NCBI GenBank assembly: GCA_947377285.1
Contig: CANCFT010000004.1
Coordinates: 90,075-154,074 of the forward strand
Source of the DNA: Bacteriovoracaceae bacterium
GTDB taxonomy: Bacteria; Bdellovibrionota; Bacteriovoracia; Bacteriovoracales; Bacteriovoracaceae
Reading direction: 5' to 3'
Length of the DNA: 64,000 nucleotides
The notes beneath the pieces were generated by a model, which searched no databases, was not told the DNA's origin, and was given only the letters and a program-made list of their open reading frames with translations. How positions within the stretch are numbered: position 1 is the first letter of the stretch; each line of letters opens with the position of its first letter. Shown here one piece after another: positions 53,659-63,142 of the stretch. The position numbers and the translations under genes were made by a program.

Positions 53659-54812
53659 ATACGTTTTGGGTATAAATTCATTGGTTGATTAACTTCTACT
53701 GTTCTGTCCCCTCTCGGTGCCGGAAATCTAATACCATGAAGAACATTTTTCATGCATTCCCGAACTTTATCTGAAGTAATTTCTTCTGAAGTAATTTCTG
53801 AACGGTTAACCGTACCACCAGAAGCGATAAAAAATCTAAAATTCATAACTCCAGAAAAACCTTCTGGATTTTTATTCACGTCTAGTTCTTTTTGGTAGCA
53901 ATATCTAAATTGGGGTATATGCTCTCGCAATAATCGTCTTATGGCATCTGGGTCAATCGTTGATACTGCAATTTTTTCAACGGGCACACCTGCAACCATG
54001 ACAGATCCTTTAGTAGCAAGTCCATCAAAGCCTTTAGAAGAATCAATCTTTCCAGTTGCAGACCCAGTTAAGCTACCTACATTTGTTGCAACTTTCGCGA
54101 TATTGGTTGTACCGGTCGTAGTCCCAGTAAAATGCCCATCGCCATTTCCACCACCAATACCGTCTCCCATTCCACCGCCTCGACCTCCACCAGCTCCTCC
54201 ATCGTCGATGGCATTAGGATTAGTTTTAAGTCGCTTTAGACCTGAACCTTTCTTCATGATCGAATCTGTCAAATTGGTCATGTCAGCACCTTTATAAGTA
54301 TCTCCAGAGCCACCAGTATTGCCATCAATTGACTTAACTTTGCCGGCAGCTGCACCAGTTCCAACATCAGTCTTGGGAAGTTTTCGCAAATCGGTACCTG
54401 GTTTGAATGCTGTTTTTTTCTGAGAACGAGGATCCCCTTTTTGAACATCTTGAACTTTATTCTTTAATGGATCCCCGATTCTATCAGAGTTTTTTACGAC
54501 TTTTTCTGTTCCATTTTTAATTTTCTTTTCTTCAACAACAGGTTTGGCGACTATCTTTTCAGATTCAGCAGCTATCAACTTTTTTTGAATCATGGCATTT
54601 TTCACTGCAGGCGTAATAAATTCCATTTTTATCGGTTCTAGTTTAGGTGTATCGTGCATTTTATGTTCGAGAACCAATTGTGGTAATTTTAGTAAGAAAA
54701 AGAACAAATGGATGACAATACTGCCAATCAACGCTCTTTTATTAAAACGTTTCGTTTCTGCTTCAAGTTTACTAGAACCTTCGACATATAATGGTTTTTT
54801 CAATGCACTCAT
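53655..54812 (-). CDS. TonB-like/AgmX-type energy transducer
   Basis: 385 residues. N-terminal cytoplasmic segment, one transmembrane helix (about 26-46), long Lys/Pro/Glu then Gly/Thr-rich periplasmic spacer (60-275) and a C-terminal TonB-like domain from about 285: IRRLLREHIPQFRYCYQKEL ... SGVMNFRFFIASGGTV ... GIRFPAPRGDRTVEVNQPMNLYPKRI, as in AgmX/PglI proteins from Myxococcota and Bdellovibrio. Couples proton-motive force from ExbB/ExbD to an outer-membrane process. Third gene of the ExbB-ExbD-TonB operon, 13 bases after ExbD. Confidence 0.85.
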   Translation of the reverse strand: MSALKKPLYVEGSSKLEAETKRFNKRALIGSIVIHLFFFLLKLPQLVLEHKMHDTPKLEPIKMEFITPAVKNAMIQKKLIAAESEKIVAKPVVEEKKIKNGTEKVVKNSDRIGDPLKNKVQDVQKGDPRSQKKTAFKPGTDLRKLPKTDVGTGAAAGKVKSIDGNTGGSGDTYKGADMTNLTDSIMKKGSGLKRLKTNPNAIDDGGAGGGRGGGMGDGIGGGNGDGHFTGTTTGTTNIAKVATNVGSLTGSATGKIDSSKGFDGLATKGSVMVAGVPVEKIAVSTIDPDAIRRLLREHIPQFRYCYQKELDVNKNPEGFSGVMNFRFFIASGGTVNRSEITSEEITSDKVRECMKNVLHGIRFPAPRGDRTVEVNQPMNLYPKRI

Positions 54813-54825
54813 ATTTATTACCTAA

Positions 54826-55266
54826 TTATTTTTTCTTATTTGGATCTTCTTCTGCTGCAATTGAGAAATTTTTTGCTCCAGCGGCCTTTGCTAAATCCAT
54901 TAACTGAACTGCTTTTCCAAGATAAGCTTTAGTATCACCTTCAAGAATAACTGATTCAGTTTTTAATTCTTTTAAAGAACTCGCTATCTTTGCACCAAGA
55001 TCAGCATCGTCCGGAATATTTTTACCAGCGAGTGCAATTTTTCCTTCTTTATCAAGAGTAATGATAAGAATTTCATCCTGCTTTTTCTCATTGGTAATTT
55101 GAGTCTTTGGAAGCTCAATATCAAGGCCAGACTCTAAAGCTGCTGTTGAAGTCACCATAAAAATAATCAAAAGAACAAGCATAATATCTATGAGCGGAGT
55201 CATGTTGATCTCCGACATAATATTTTCTTCATCCCCTGAATTTTGACTCATATTACCCATGGCCAT
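54826..55266 (-). CDS. exbD: ExbD/TolR-family protein
   Basis: 146 residues. Short N-terminus, one transmembrane helix with the essential proton-path Asp27 in NMTPLIDIMLVLLIIFMV, then a periplasmic domain (50-140). With ExbB it forms the inner-membrane proton channel powering the TonB-like partner. 34 bases after exbB and 13 before the TonB-like gene. Confidence 0.93.
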   Translation of the reverse strand: MAMGNMSQNSGDEENIMSEINMTPLIDIMLVLLIIFMVTSTAALESGLDIELPKTQITNEKKQDEILIITLDKEGKIALAGKNIPDDADLGAKIASSLKELKTESVILEGDTKAYLGKAVQLMDLAKAAGAKNFSIAAEEDPNKKK

Positions 55267-55300
55267 AAGGCACTCCTTATATCAAGTTATAAAAACTAAA

Positions 55301-55912
55301 TTATTTTTTTGCAGAATTAAAAGATTCAGTTAAGTCCCCTAATCCATTTTTAAATTCATTTAGAGTTTCAGTAACTTTCACTTGTAAATAGTTATAAAAC
55401 ATAACTGCAAAGACAGCTACGAGAATACCTGCAGCAGTTGCCACTAGTGCTTCTGAAATTGTACCTGCAACTACAGCGAATCCTGATTTACCAGCAACAC
55501 CAATCGCTTTAAAAGATCCCATGATCCCCCAAACTGTTCCAAATAATCCTACGAATGGAGCAGATGATCCGATTGTACCAAGAACCCATAGATTCTTTTT
55601 TAATCCTTGAGTCGTTTCATTAAGACGTCGTTGCATTCTAGCATCCCACTCTTCTTGAGAATTTGTATTTTCAAAAATTGCAGAGTGAGGTTTTGCAATA
55701 ATTTCCGGACAATTTTTATAAAGCCATTCCATTTCATTAAATCGCTTTGATTGAATAATTCTCATCCCTTCGTCAAAAAAATATTTGGCCTGTTTTCTAA
55801 AATTGATTAAAAACCAAATTTTTTGAATCGCTACTGTCCATAGTGCAACAGAGAAAATGAGTAGCGGGTACATGATAAAGCCACCTTGCTTAAATACTTC
55901 GACCAAATTCAT
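55301..55912 (-). CDS. exbB: ExbB/TolQ-family protein
   Basis: 203 residues, three transmembrane helices (about 16-34, 107-130, 148-172). ExbB/TolQ signature GTIGSSAPFVGLFGTVWGIM and ISEALVATAAGILVAVFAVMFYNYL with the conserved TSE-like motif here as SEAL. First gene of the minus-strand ExbB-ExbD-TonB operon. Adjacent AgmX-type TonB suggests a group-specific envelope function, perhaps gliding or outer-membrane energisation, rather than iron uptake, as no TonB-dependent receptor is nearby. Confidence 0.93.
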   Translation of the reverse strand: MNLVEVFKQGGFIMYPLLIFSVALWTVAIQKIWFLINFRKQAKYFFDEGMRIIQSKRFNEMEWLYKNCPEIIAKPHSAIFENTNSQEEWDARMQRRLNETTQGLKKNLWVLGTIGSSAPFVGLFGTVWGIMGSFKAIGVAGKSGFAVVAGTISEALVATAAGILVAVFAVMFYNYLQVKVTETLNEFKNGLGDLTESFNSAKK

Positions 55913-56086
55913 GATAAGACTCCTTGTCTTTTTTTCATTCTGAAATGTTTATAGTTACTTAACGGCTATTTTATATATTCTTTTAATATTTTAGCTTACT
56001 TTTTAATCTATGGAGAAAAAGAATGTACCTGAGTGTTTTAGTAGTGACATTTTTTGCTTCATTTTTTAAATTCAATCTATTTTCGT

Positions 56087-56092
56087 TATAAT
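56087..56092 (+). promoter_or_regulatory. Candidate -10 box for gene at 56099
   Basis: TATAAT six bases before the ATG at 56099; the expected start point falls at the ATG itself, and no ribosome-binding site exists. Third such arrangement in the window. Confidence 0.45.
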
Positions 56093-56098
56093 TTCTAA

Positions 56099-57376
56099 AT
56101 GAAAAATTTTAAATTTAACGGTATCATACTTTTTTTGATTGTTTTCTTGAGTCTTGGATTGTCCGTCGGTGATCACCTAGAACTTAAAAATTATTTAAAT
56201 GCTAGAACTGATGCTCGATTTGCAAAAGATTCAAATAATGTTGAAAAAATATTACCAAAAGGAACCATTGGAGAAGTCTTAGACATTAAACCAATGCCGT
56301 CGGGTAATTTTGGTATTAAAATTAAAATTGAATCTGGAGAAAATTACTGGGTTTACTATAATATAAAAACACCATCGATGGATTTGATTGATTCAAAAAA
56401 TACGAAAATTGAAAAAATTACAAATCTGACTAAAATTAGTAGTGTTAAAAATGTAAAACTTTTAAAACCCCAACTAGCTTATGCAGATTCTGAAAATAAA
56501 TTTGTACTCGATTCAACAAAAGAAGCTGTTAAATATTTAGAAAAAAAATCTATAGCGCAACTAGTTCCAGTCATTAAATCGACAGATTGCAACCCATCAC
56601 AAATGCCTGAGGCAAATGTTCCTGAAGATAAATATAAAGAAACTGATACCGTGTCGCCCTATCGTGAAATTTCAGATTCTGCCTTACATTCTAAAAGTTG
56701 TCAGACCAGCGAATCAGGTTGGGATTTCTGCAAATCTACTGAATCTGGCTTAATTGAAGGAATAAAACTAATTAATAATGGGCCTAATCCAATTGTAAAA
56801 ACTAATGAATATTATATTAAACGAGAAATGGGGTTCGAATTTGATGACCATGCACGTTCTGATATCAAATTACTTATAGTCGATTCTCCCGATGATACAA
56901 CCAGCCATGCTACTTATAGTGTAATGCTATTTTTCCCAAGATCTGTTCTTCCTTCAATTAAAAAAATTGGTGACGTTTTCGAAGTCACTTTGCCAAATAA
57001 GGAAATAGTTCAATTTAATGCCAAAACTAAAGAAATTATTGGAGGCGTATTTAAAGAAGGACCTATGGCACAAAATGAAAATAAAAAGGCAAAACCTGCT
57101 GCCATTAATTACACGGGAAATGGCGTTGTCATCAGAGCTGATAAATCAGGTGATTTACCTTATGGAGATATAGAAAATAAAGATGGCAAAACAGCACCTT
57201 CAATATCGACTGCAACAATTTCAAAAAAAGGATTTAAAGATTGTAAAATACCATCAAAAGATATTTGGTATACAGACGAAAAAAAAGGTGGAAATACATT
57301 TATTATGCCTAATTTAGCGAGTGACCTAGGAATGGATGTGTTCATCAAAAAGAAATGTAGTTTTTCATTATTTTAA
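56099..57376 (+). CDS. Exported protein, tandem-paralogue A (SH3-like N-terminus)
   Basis: 425 residues. N-terminal signal or anchor (7-24), an SH3-like region (about 30-90, LNARTDARFAKD ... GTIGEVLDI ... NYWVYYNI), linker, then a ~200-residue C-terminal domain shared with the next gene. Shared landmarks: C-x8-W-D-[FY]-C (about 201-212), ARSD...LLIVDSPDDTTSH, FFPRSVLP, VTLPNKEIVQFN, YTGNGVV, KKGFKDCKI, WYTDEKKGGN, KKKCSFS. Cys positions suggest disulfides. No family recognised. Followed 21 bases later by its paralogue. Confidence 0.6.
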   Translation: MKNFKFNGIILFLIVFLSLGLSVGDHLELKNYLNARTDARFAKDSNNVEKILPKGTIGEVLDIKPMPSGNFGIKIKIESGENYWVYYNIKTPSMDLIDSKNTKIEKITNLTKISSVKNVKLLKPQLAYADSENKFVLDSTKEAVKYLEKKSIAQLVPVIKSTDCNPSQMPEANVPEDKYKETDTVSPYREISDSALHSKSCQTSESGWDFCKSTESGLIEGIKLINNGPNPIVKTNEYYIKREMGFEFDDHARSDIKLLIVDSPDDTTSHATYSVMLFFPRSVLPSIKKIGDVFEVTLPNKEIVQFNAKTKEIIGGVFKEGPMAQNENKKAKPAAINYTGNGVVIRADKSGDLPYGDIENKDGKTAPSISTATISKKGFKDCKIPSKDIWYTDEKKGGNTFIMPNLASDLGMDVFIKKKCSFSLF

Positions 57377-57397
57377 AAAGTAATTAAAGGAGAGAAA

Positions 57398-58231
57398 ATG
57401 CAAATAAAAAAAATTCTAGCGTCAATAATAGTTACCCTTCCTATCACAATGAATTTAGCAAATGCTAAAGTCATTACTGACTTTGATGAAACAAAAATAC
57501 AAGTTCCTTTTGTTGATTCAAATGAAGAGTATTTAATGAATACAATTTGCAAAACCCGAACTCATTTATGGTGGGATTATTGTTCTACAAAATATGAAAA
57601 TGGTGAAGAACAAATGAAAAGTTTTAAATTTAGTAATCTTGGTGAAAATAAAATTGTCCCAAAATCTGGATTTGGGGTTGGACGTACGTTTGAATTTTTA
57701 TTTGAAGGATTTGCACGTTCTGACTTAGGACTATTAGTTTGGGACATGCCAGATGAAACCGAAAGTCATGGCCATTTAAAACTAATGATGTTTTTTCCAC
57801 GAATTATTTTACCAGCTATTCGCTACGAGTTAATAGGAAATCAAGATACAGTCATCGTTACTTTACCAAATAAAGAAGAAGTACTATTTAACGGTCAAAC
57901 GAGTGAAGTATTAAGTGGAGTCTTAAAAGAAGATTCCATAAAACAAGATAGTGAAGGGAACGCTTTAAATCCTGCTCTCACTTACACTGGTGTTGGTGTA
58001 GTCGTTGAAGCCGATCGACTCAATGATTACCCGGTAGGAATTACGGCACAATCAAAAAATAATTATGCGACAATTAAAAAGAAAGGGTTTAAAGATTGTA
58101 AAATTCTAGTCAAAAAACTTTGGTATACAGATGATTCTAAAGGTGGAAATATCTTTTTAAATAAAAAATATAGTACTGATTTAGCATTTGATGAACTTCT
58201 TAAGAAAAAATGTAAATTTTCAATGTATTAA
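57398..58231 (+). CDS. Exported protein, tandem-paralogue B
   Basis: 277 residues with GGAGA upstream and Sec signal (cleavage ANAK, about 22). Consists almost wholly of the C-terminal domain of the preceding gene: CKTRTHLWWDYC, ARSDLGLLVWDMPDETESH, FFPRIILP, VTLPNKEEVLFN, YTGVGVV, KKGFKDCKI, WYTDDSKGGN, KKKCKFS. It lacks the SH3-like part. Tandem duplication followed by domain loss, or the reverse, is likely. Ends in a strong terminator. Confidence 0.65.
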   Translation: MQIKKILASIIVTLPITMNLANAKVITDFDETKIQVPFVDSNEEYLMNTICKTRTHLWWDYCSTKYENGEEQMKSFKFSNLGENKIVPKSGFGVGRTFEFLFEGFARSDLGLLVWDMPDETESHGHLKLMMFFPRIILPAIRYELIGNQDTVIVTLPNKEEVLFNGQTSEVLSGVLKEDSIKQDSEGNALNPALTYTGVGVVVEADRLNDYPVGITAQSKNNYATIKKKGFKDCKILVKKLWYTDDSKGGNIFLNKKYSTDLAFDELLKKKCKFSMY

Positions 58232-58271
58232 AAAAAAGGGGAGACTTCGTGATATAGTCTCCCCTTTTTTT
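58231..58271. terminator. Bidirectional terminator
   Basis: 16-bp perfect stem, 58231-58246 with 58256-58271, including GGGGAGACT flanked by seven A on one side and seven T on the other, so it works on both strands. Between convergent genes ending at 58231 and 58273; the plus-strand stop lies within its first bases. Confidence 0.95.
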
Positions 58272-58272
58272 A

Positions 58273-59757
58273 TTAGTTATTAATTGTAATCAATTCTTTA
58301 TTAGATACTGCAGTAACGACTTTTCCATTAAAAGGTGTTTCTGCTGTATAATATATTTTATATTTTCCGTTAGGAACAGTCGTTGTTCTAAATCCAAGTA
58401 ACATTTGTTCTACGACTACATCCGTAACTCTCGTTTCTACTATTTTTCCAGAACTATCTTCAACAAAAAATGTTACTTTTGCCGGAATTACTGGAGACGC
58501 TTTAATGTCTATATTAAATTCAACTCTCCCTTTTAACGGTTTACTTAAATCATATTTAGAAGTTCCAGAAAATGTAATGGTTGAATTAGGTTCATGATTA
58601 ACGACTAAAAATTCTCTTACTTGAGATTTTTTTGAATTAGATTTTGCATAAATTTCATATCGTCCATCTTTTAAATTTGATGTTTCAATCGACATCTCAC
58701 ACGACGTTGTATCGGCCCCCTGACAAGTAACCAAATCTAGACTATCAGATTCACCTTTAATAACAACTTCACTTGGAGCTGCTTTAGACAGGACAACTTT
58801 AATTGACTTAGATCCACTTACATATTCACCGCTCGCAGGGGATTCAATCGTTATATAATTGTCTTCAGCAATTGTTTGAAAACCCCAAGTATTGTCGGCA
58901 ATTCCAGATTTGTCGTCATAAGAAACGCGTATAAACCCATTTTCTCCCCAATCTGCTCCCCAAGAATTTCGCACAATCCAGTATCTTCCTTCGTCGTTAA
59001 ACCCAACTAATGAAACTGCATGTCCACCAACTGATTTACCGCTAACAGATTTATAAATTCCAGAGCTATAAACTAGGAAATCTTCATAGACAGTTAGAGT
59101 AGTCATTAGCGGACCTTTTTTTAAAGCGGCCTTAACTCTCGAAGCTGATCCACCCCAAAAACTTGGGGAAGTTGAACCTGCAATTTTATATGTACGTTCT
59201 GCAAGATCCGCACACTTAATTTTACTACAAAGAATATCTTCACCAGTTGATCCTGAAGTATATGGTGCACAAGCTGCATCGACGACACCTTTATTCTTTA
59301 ACATTTTTGCAGCACTTCCTGGTTGCCACCCAAAGTCGCAATAACCACCACCGCAATTAAATAATTGTTGAGGTGAAAAAGTCGGGGCCAACCAAGGCAA
59401 GGCCGAATTGATTCTATAAGTTGCTTCTAAAGTCGCGACAGCGGCAAATGCAACACATGAACCACAATTACCTTGATTCATTACTGGCCCTAGCCAATTT
59501 GTCCCATTTACATTTCTCCAATCCATCGAATCAAGAGCGACTGATCTATCTTCAAAGAGGGCATTTCCCGAAGGCCGATCGGTTGAACCTAGTAGTCTTT
59601 TAATTTCTATATCACTCAACTTCGAAATTAAATTATCCCTAGCAACCCATCCTGCGTTGTTTTTTTTAATTAGGGCATTGATTGAATTAACAGAAACAGA
59701 AGAAGCCGAAGCCGAAAATGAACTTAATAAAATAAGTCCTAATAAATAAATTTTCAC
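58273..59757 (-). CDS. Secreted papain-like (C1A) cysteine peptidase
   Basis: 494 residues. Signal (cleavage ASAS, about 19), a propeptide of about 50, then the peptidase core: Gln95 and Cys101 in MNQGNCGSCVAFA, His in GGHAVSLVGF (about 245), Asn in VRNSWGADWGENGF (about 262). The C-terminal ~200 residues form one or two Ig-like beta domains, probably for substrate or surface binding. Extracellular or periplasmic protein degradation, plausible in prey digestion (inference). Convergent with the paralogue pair. Confidence 0.92.
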   Translation of the reverse strand: MKIYLLGLILLSSFSASASSVSVNSINALIKKNNAGWVARDNLISKLSDIEIKRLLGSTDRPSGNALFEDRSVALDSMDWRNVNGTNWLGPVMNQGNCGSCVAFAAVATLEATYRINSALPWLAPTFSPQQLFNCGGGYCDFGWQPGSAAKMLKNKGVVDAACAPYTSGSTGEDILCSKIKCADLAERTYKIAGSTSPSFWGGSASRVKAALKKGPLMTTLTVYEDFLVYSSGIYKSVSGKSVGGHAVSLVGFNDEGRYWIVRNSWGADWGENGFIRVSYDDKSGIADNTWGFQTIAEDNYITIESPASGEYVSGSKSIKVVLSKAAPSEVVIKGESDSLDLVTCQGADTTSCEMSIETSNLKDGRYEIYAKSNSKKSQVREFLVVNHEPNSTITFSGTSKYDLSKPLKGRVEFNIDIKASPVIPAKVTFFVEDSSGKIVETRVTDVVVEQMLLGFRTTTVPNGKYKIYYTAETPFNGKVVTAVSNKELITINN

Positions 59758-59867
59758 AATATCGTCCTTGATAATAGGAAGTTCTATTATACAATTACAA
59801 ATGAAGGTCTGATTTTGTGCAATTTAATGTTGATGATATATACTTACTTGTTAAATGAAAGACTCAA

Positions 59868-61325
59868 CTATTCTTTGAGAAAAGTAATGCCTGTTAAATA
59901 ACGCCCAAGCTCTAATTTTTCAACAAAAAGATAACCGCTACTTTCTTCACAGCTTACCTTAGGATTTATAAATTCTGGAATATTTTGGTGGTCACAATCA
60001 CTTTTCATCTGGTTTTTTCTTTTTTCATTTTTTTCACTATTTGATCCAGCAATACAAGATACATAGTTTGAATTTGGTTTTTTATATAACGAACAACCTG
60101 TTCCGTAAGAATTACGTAAAATATATTCCAAAACACAAGTTTTAGGATTTACTCTTTTTCCAACAATCGACGAGGCATGTGCCCATAAAAATCCACCGTT
60201 AGATTTGAATAAAAAATCGTTATAATAATTTATTCCTACAGGAGTACCACTATCAAGTATTTTGTCCATTCTATTTATTAATTCTATTTGTGCTTCAGTA
60301 ATCATTTGTTCTTTTTCGATATAATTGGCACTTAACCCCCACCCACCGACAACCGGATTTGATATATTGGAAAATTTTCTTTTACAAACATTGGCCATTA
60401 AGCTTTGATAGGCTTGGGCTTTTTCCTCATGGCGAAGTACTTTAAAAATGTCACGCAATTCAAGTGTGGGAGTTAATTTTTGAATATTGATCAAATTTGC
60501 ACAGGTAATTATATTGTTTTTACCAGTTGAATCGTAGAGTGTGTTAAGCATTGCTTTTAAATCAAAACGCTCTGTACTAATATCTCCAGACCGAGCTTCA
60601 CTCTCCGTGCAGTAGCCATTCTTAGATGCAATAATAGCATCTGCTATAAAACCTGAGCTTCGAACAGTTGAAATCCCTAAAGAATTCAATTCAAGTGAAC
60701 TCATGTCATTTAAAGATTTAAAATACATTGCATAGGCTTCAAGAAAACTACCTGTTTTAGATAAATTTTCTTCAATCTTTTTTTGGGCTTCTTCAGTTAA
60801 TTTAATTTTCAATTTCTCTGATTTAACTGATTCGAATTTGTCCCAAGGAATTAAATCACTTGGTAAATACGGTTTTGATTTAATGGCATTGGGATGAGAA
60901 TTTGTTTGCAAGCTCTGCTTAATTGGTTCAATTTTTAAAGTAACTTGGTCCAGTTTTATTTTTTTACTATTGATAACTTCTGAAATCTTTTTCTTTGAAG
61001 CAAGTTCTTTGGCGTATTGCTTATTTAGAAGTTCTTTGTCTGGAGAATAATAACTAAAAAATTCTCGGTTATATAGGCTTGAAACTCCAACGGCCGAGAC
61101 CATGTTTGTTTGATCAACACTCGAAATATCTTTTTTCTTTAATCGGTAATGAGTCAATAAATCGGCGGCGGTAAATCCAAAACACCAACCTAATCCACCT
61201 TGATTTCTAACAGGGCCCATTTCTTGCCTGAGATCAACTTCTCTAATTGATGTTGAATTTTGACAAATTGGTTCAGCATTTACTTTCACTGACATCAAAA
61301 TGAAAACTATCAATCTAGTCCACAT
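59868..61325 (-). CDS. Divergent exported papain-like peptidase with long insertion
   Basis: 485 residues with signal peptide (about 18). Papain-like landmarks: Gln42 and Cys48 in RNQGGLGWCFGF, His in WAHASSIVGKRV (about 383), Asn in ILRNSYGTGCSLY (about 405). About 330 residues separate Cys from His, against roughly 140 in typical papains, filled by a helical Lys-rich insertion. Likely an unusual C1-type peptidase as found in Bdellovibrio-like bacteria; activity untested. Its ATG lies within the end of the upstream small gene, 11-base overlap. Confidence 0.75.
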   Translation of the reverse strand: MWTRLIVFILMSVKVNAEPICQNSTSIREVDLRQEMGPVRNQGGLGWCFGFTAADLLTHYRLKKKDISSVDQTNMVSAVGVSSLYNREFFSYYSPDKELLNKQYAKELASKKKISEVINSKKIKLDQVTLKIEPIKQSLQTNSHPNAIKSKPYLPSDLIPWDKFESVKSEKLKIKLTEEAQKKIEENLSKTGSFLEAYAMYFKSLNDMSSLELNSLGISTVRSSGFIADAIIASKNGYCTESEARSGDISTERFDLKAMLNTLYDSTGKNNIITCANLINIQKLTPTLELRDIFKVLRHEEKAQAYQSLMANVCKRKFSNISNPVVGGWGLSANYIEKEQMITEAQIELINRMDKILDSGTPVGINYYNDFLFKSNGGFLWAHASSIVGKRVNPKTCVLEYILRNSYGTGCSLYKKPNSNYVSCIAGSNSEKNEKRKNQMKSDCDHQNIPEFINPKVSCEESSGYLFVEKLELGRYLTGITFLKE

Positions 61326-61728
61326 ACTTTACTCGAGAAGTTACTAGACGATTAATATCCTGATAAGTTCCATCAATATATAGGCATCTAGAAGTTGAAA
61401 TCCAATGTGTTTTTGTCCAATACTCAATTGCTTGAGGAACACCATCTGCCAATCGACAAATTTTAAATAACGGCGAGTCAACTTCAGAATAAAGCTCGCT
61501 ATGTTTAACCAATATTGGAGTGAGTTTATCAACTAGACAGTTTTTAGGGCATTTTTTAGTAGATGTTATAGTTTTTAATATTGAATCAAAGCAATAACGA
61601 TCGTTGATCACTATTTGTTTTTTATTTTCTATATAGCGAATTTTTCCATCGATACAGTCAATCGTTTCATCACTAGATTTAGAGGTTAATGAGAATAAAA
61701 AAATTAATAATAAAAGACTATATTTCAC
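61315..61728 (-). CDS. Small exported Cys-containing protein
   Basis: 137 residues from a GTG. Sec signal (about 1-18, then SSDETIDC). Six Cys in the mature part could give three disulfides. No family recognised. It overlaps the peptidase gene by 11 bases and is thus probably produced with it, perhaps as inhibitor, chaperone or substrate (inference from pairing only). No ribosome-binding site, so start choice is uncertain. Confidence 0.5.
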   Translation of the reverse strand: MKYSLLLLIFLFSLTSKSSDETIDCIDGKIRYIENKKQIVINDRYCFDSILKTITSTKKCPKNCLVDKLTPILVKHSELYSEVDSPLFKICRLADGVPQAIEYWTKTHWISTSRCLYIDGTYQDINRLVTSRVKYVD

Positions 61729-61923
61729 TCAAATATTATTACTTAATTAAGGATTTAATGCAATTTAGGTCAGAACAACCATATGAAGTCATCATTAATC
61801 TGCGTGGCTACTTACTTAAAAAATTGAGAACTTCTTTAGAAAAACCTAGCAAATAAAAAAGCGAAGAGCTACACTATTGCTGCTGGAAGCACTATCTCTA
61901 AAAACACACATTTTGGGAGGCCT

Positions 61924-63090
61924 ATGAATCGTTTGGATCAAATTTCTTTAGGGAAAATCGTCGTAATTCGCGAAAAATTACTCAAAGCTCAAAGAGATGG
62001 AAAAAAGATTTATCGATTCGAATCAGGAGACCCAAGTTTTGCTATTTATCCTGAAATTAAGGAAGCCATGAAGAAGGCCCTCGCAGAAGATAAAACTCAT
62101 TATATTCCTAATAACGGAATACCAGAATTAAGAGAGGCCCTGGCCTTAAAGTTAAAAACTCAAAATAAACTCAATATCGAATCAAAACATATCTCAGTTA
62201 CTAATGGAGCTATGCATGCGCTCTATGTATTATATCAATGTATTGTTGAAAGTGGAGATGAAGTCATTGTTCCAGATCCAATGTGGACTGAAGCTGTAGA
62301 AAATGCTCGTCTGGCCGGAGCTAAAACTATTGGCGTAGAACTTAAACCAGAATACAGTTATGTTTATCGTGCTGAAGATATCGCGGCGAAAATAACTCCA
62401 AAAACAAAAGTCATTTTCATTAATTCTCCACAAAACCCTACAGGCGCCATTATCCCAAAAACAGAATTACAAAAAATAGCTGACCTTGCAGTTAAACATA
62501 ATTTTTGGCTAGTGAGTGATGAAGCTTATGAGCATGTTTTATTTGATGGTGGTGAACACACTTCAATCGGCTCTTTAATACCTGATTATGATAAAGTTAT
62601 TTCAGTTTATTCTTATTCTAAATCTTATGCAATGAGTGGCCTTCGTTTAGGTTATTTTGCTTGTAGAAATGAACTCTTTAATGACCGCGCAGGAAAATTA
62701 CTTCGTTGTACAGTCAATGGGATTAATAGTGTGACTCAATGGGGAGCTGTGACGGCCCTAACAAACCCTGAAAGTTGGTATACTGAAATGAACAGAGAAT
62801 ACCTAAAAAGAAGAAATTTGTTTCTTGAAGCTTTGGCCGGACAAGATATCTTGATTCCTTATATTCCTCACGGAGCATTTTATCTTTGGTGTAAAGTAAA
62901 AGATGGAATTGATGTGGCCAAACTTTCTGAAGATATGGCCCAGGCCGGAATTGGAAATGCACCAGGAGATTGTTTTGGAGAATGTCCAACAACTATTCAA
63001 TCATTAAGATTTGCATTTAGTTGTTCGACTGAAATGATCTTAGAAGGAACTGCTCCATTAAGAGAATTTTTAAAAAACTACAAATATTAA
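61924..63090 (+). CDS. Class I aminotransferase (aspartate aminotransferase-like)
   Basis: 388 residues, GGGAGG before the ATG. Fold type I: FESGDPSFAI, TNGAMHALYVLYQ, NSPQNPTGAI, SDEAYEH and the PLP lysine in SYSKSYAMSGLRLGY (about 234). Typical of the AspC/AAT subgroup that also includes alanine and histidinol-phosphate aminotransferases; the substrate is not fixed. Monocistronic with a terminator at 63098-63128. Confidence 0.9.
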   Translation: MNRLDQISLGKIVVIREKLLKAQRDGKKIYRFESGDPSFAIYPEIKEAMKKALAEDKTHYIPNNGIPELREALALKLKTQNKLNIESKHISVTNGAMHALYVLYQCIVESGDEVIVPDPMWTEAVENARLAGAKTIGVELKPEYSYVYRAEDIAAKITPKTKVIFINSPQNPTGAIIPKTELQKIADLAVKHNFWLVSDEAYEHVLFDGGEHTSIGSLIPDYDKVISVYSYSKSYAMSGLRLGYFACRNELFNDRAGKLLRCTVNGINSVTQWGAVTALTNPESWYTEMNREYLKRRNLFLEALAGQDILIPYIPHGAFYLWCKVKDGIDVAKLSEDMAQAGIGNAPGDCFGECPTTIQSLRFAFSCSTEMILEGTAPLREFLKNYKY

Positions 63091-63097
63091 TAAACTA

Positions 63098-63132
63098 AGT
63101 TGTCTTAGGTTTATCACCTAGGACAACTCTTT
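63098..63132. terminator. Bidirectional terminator
   Basis: 13-bp stem with one G-T pair, 63098-63110 with 63116-63128 (AGTTGTC and GACAACT ends), 5-base loop and TTTT following. Between the convergent aminotransferase and HNH genes. Confidence 0.85.
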
Positions 63133-63142
63133 TAAACTAATC

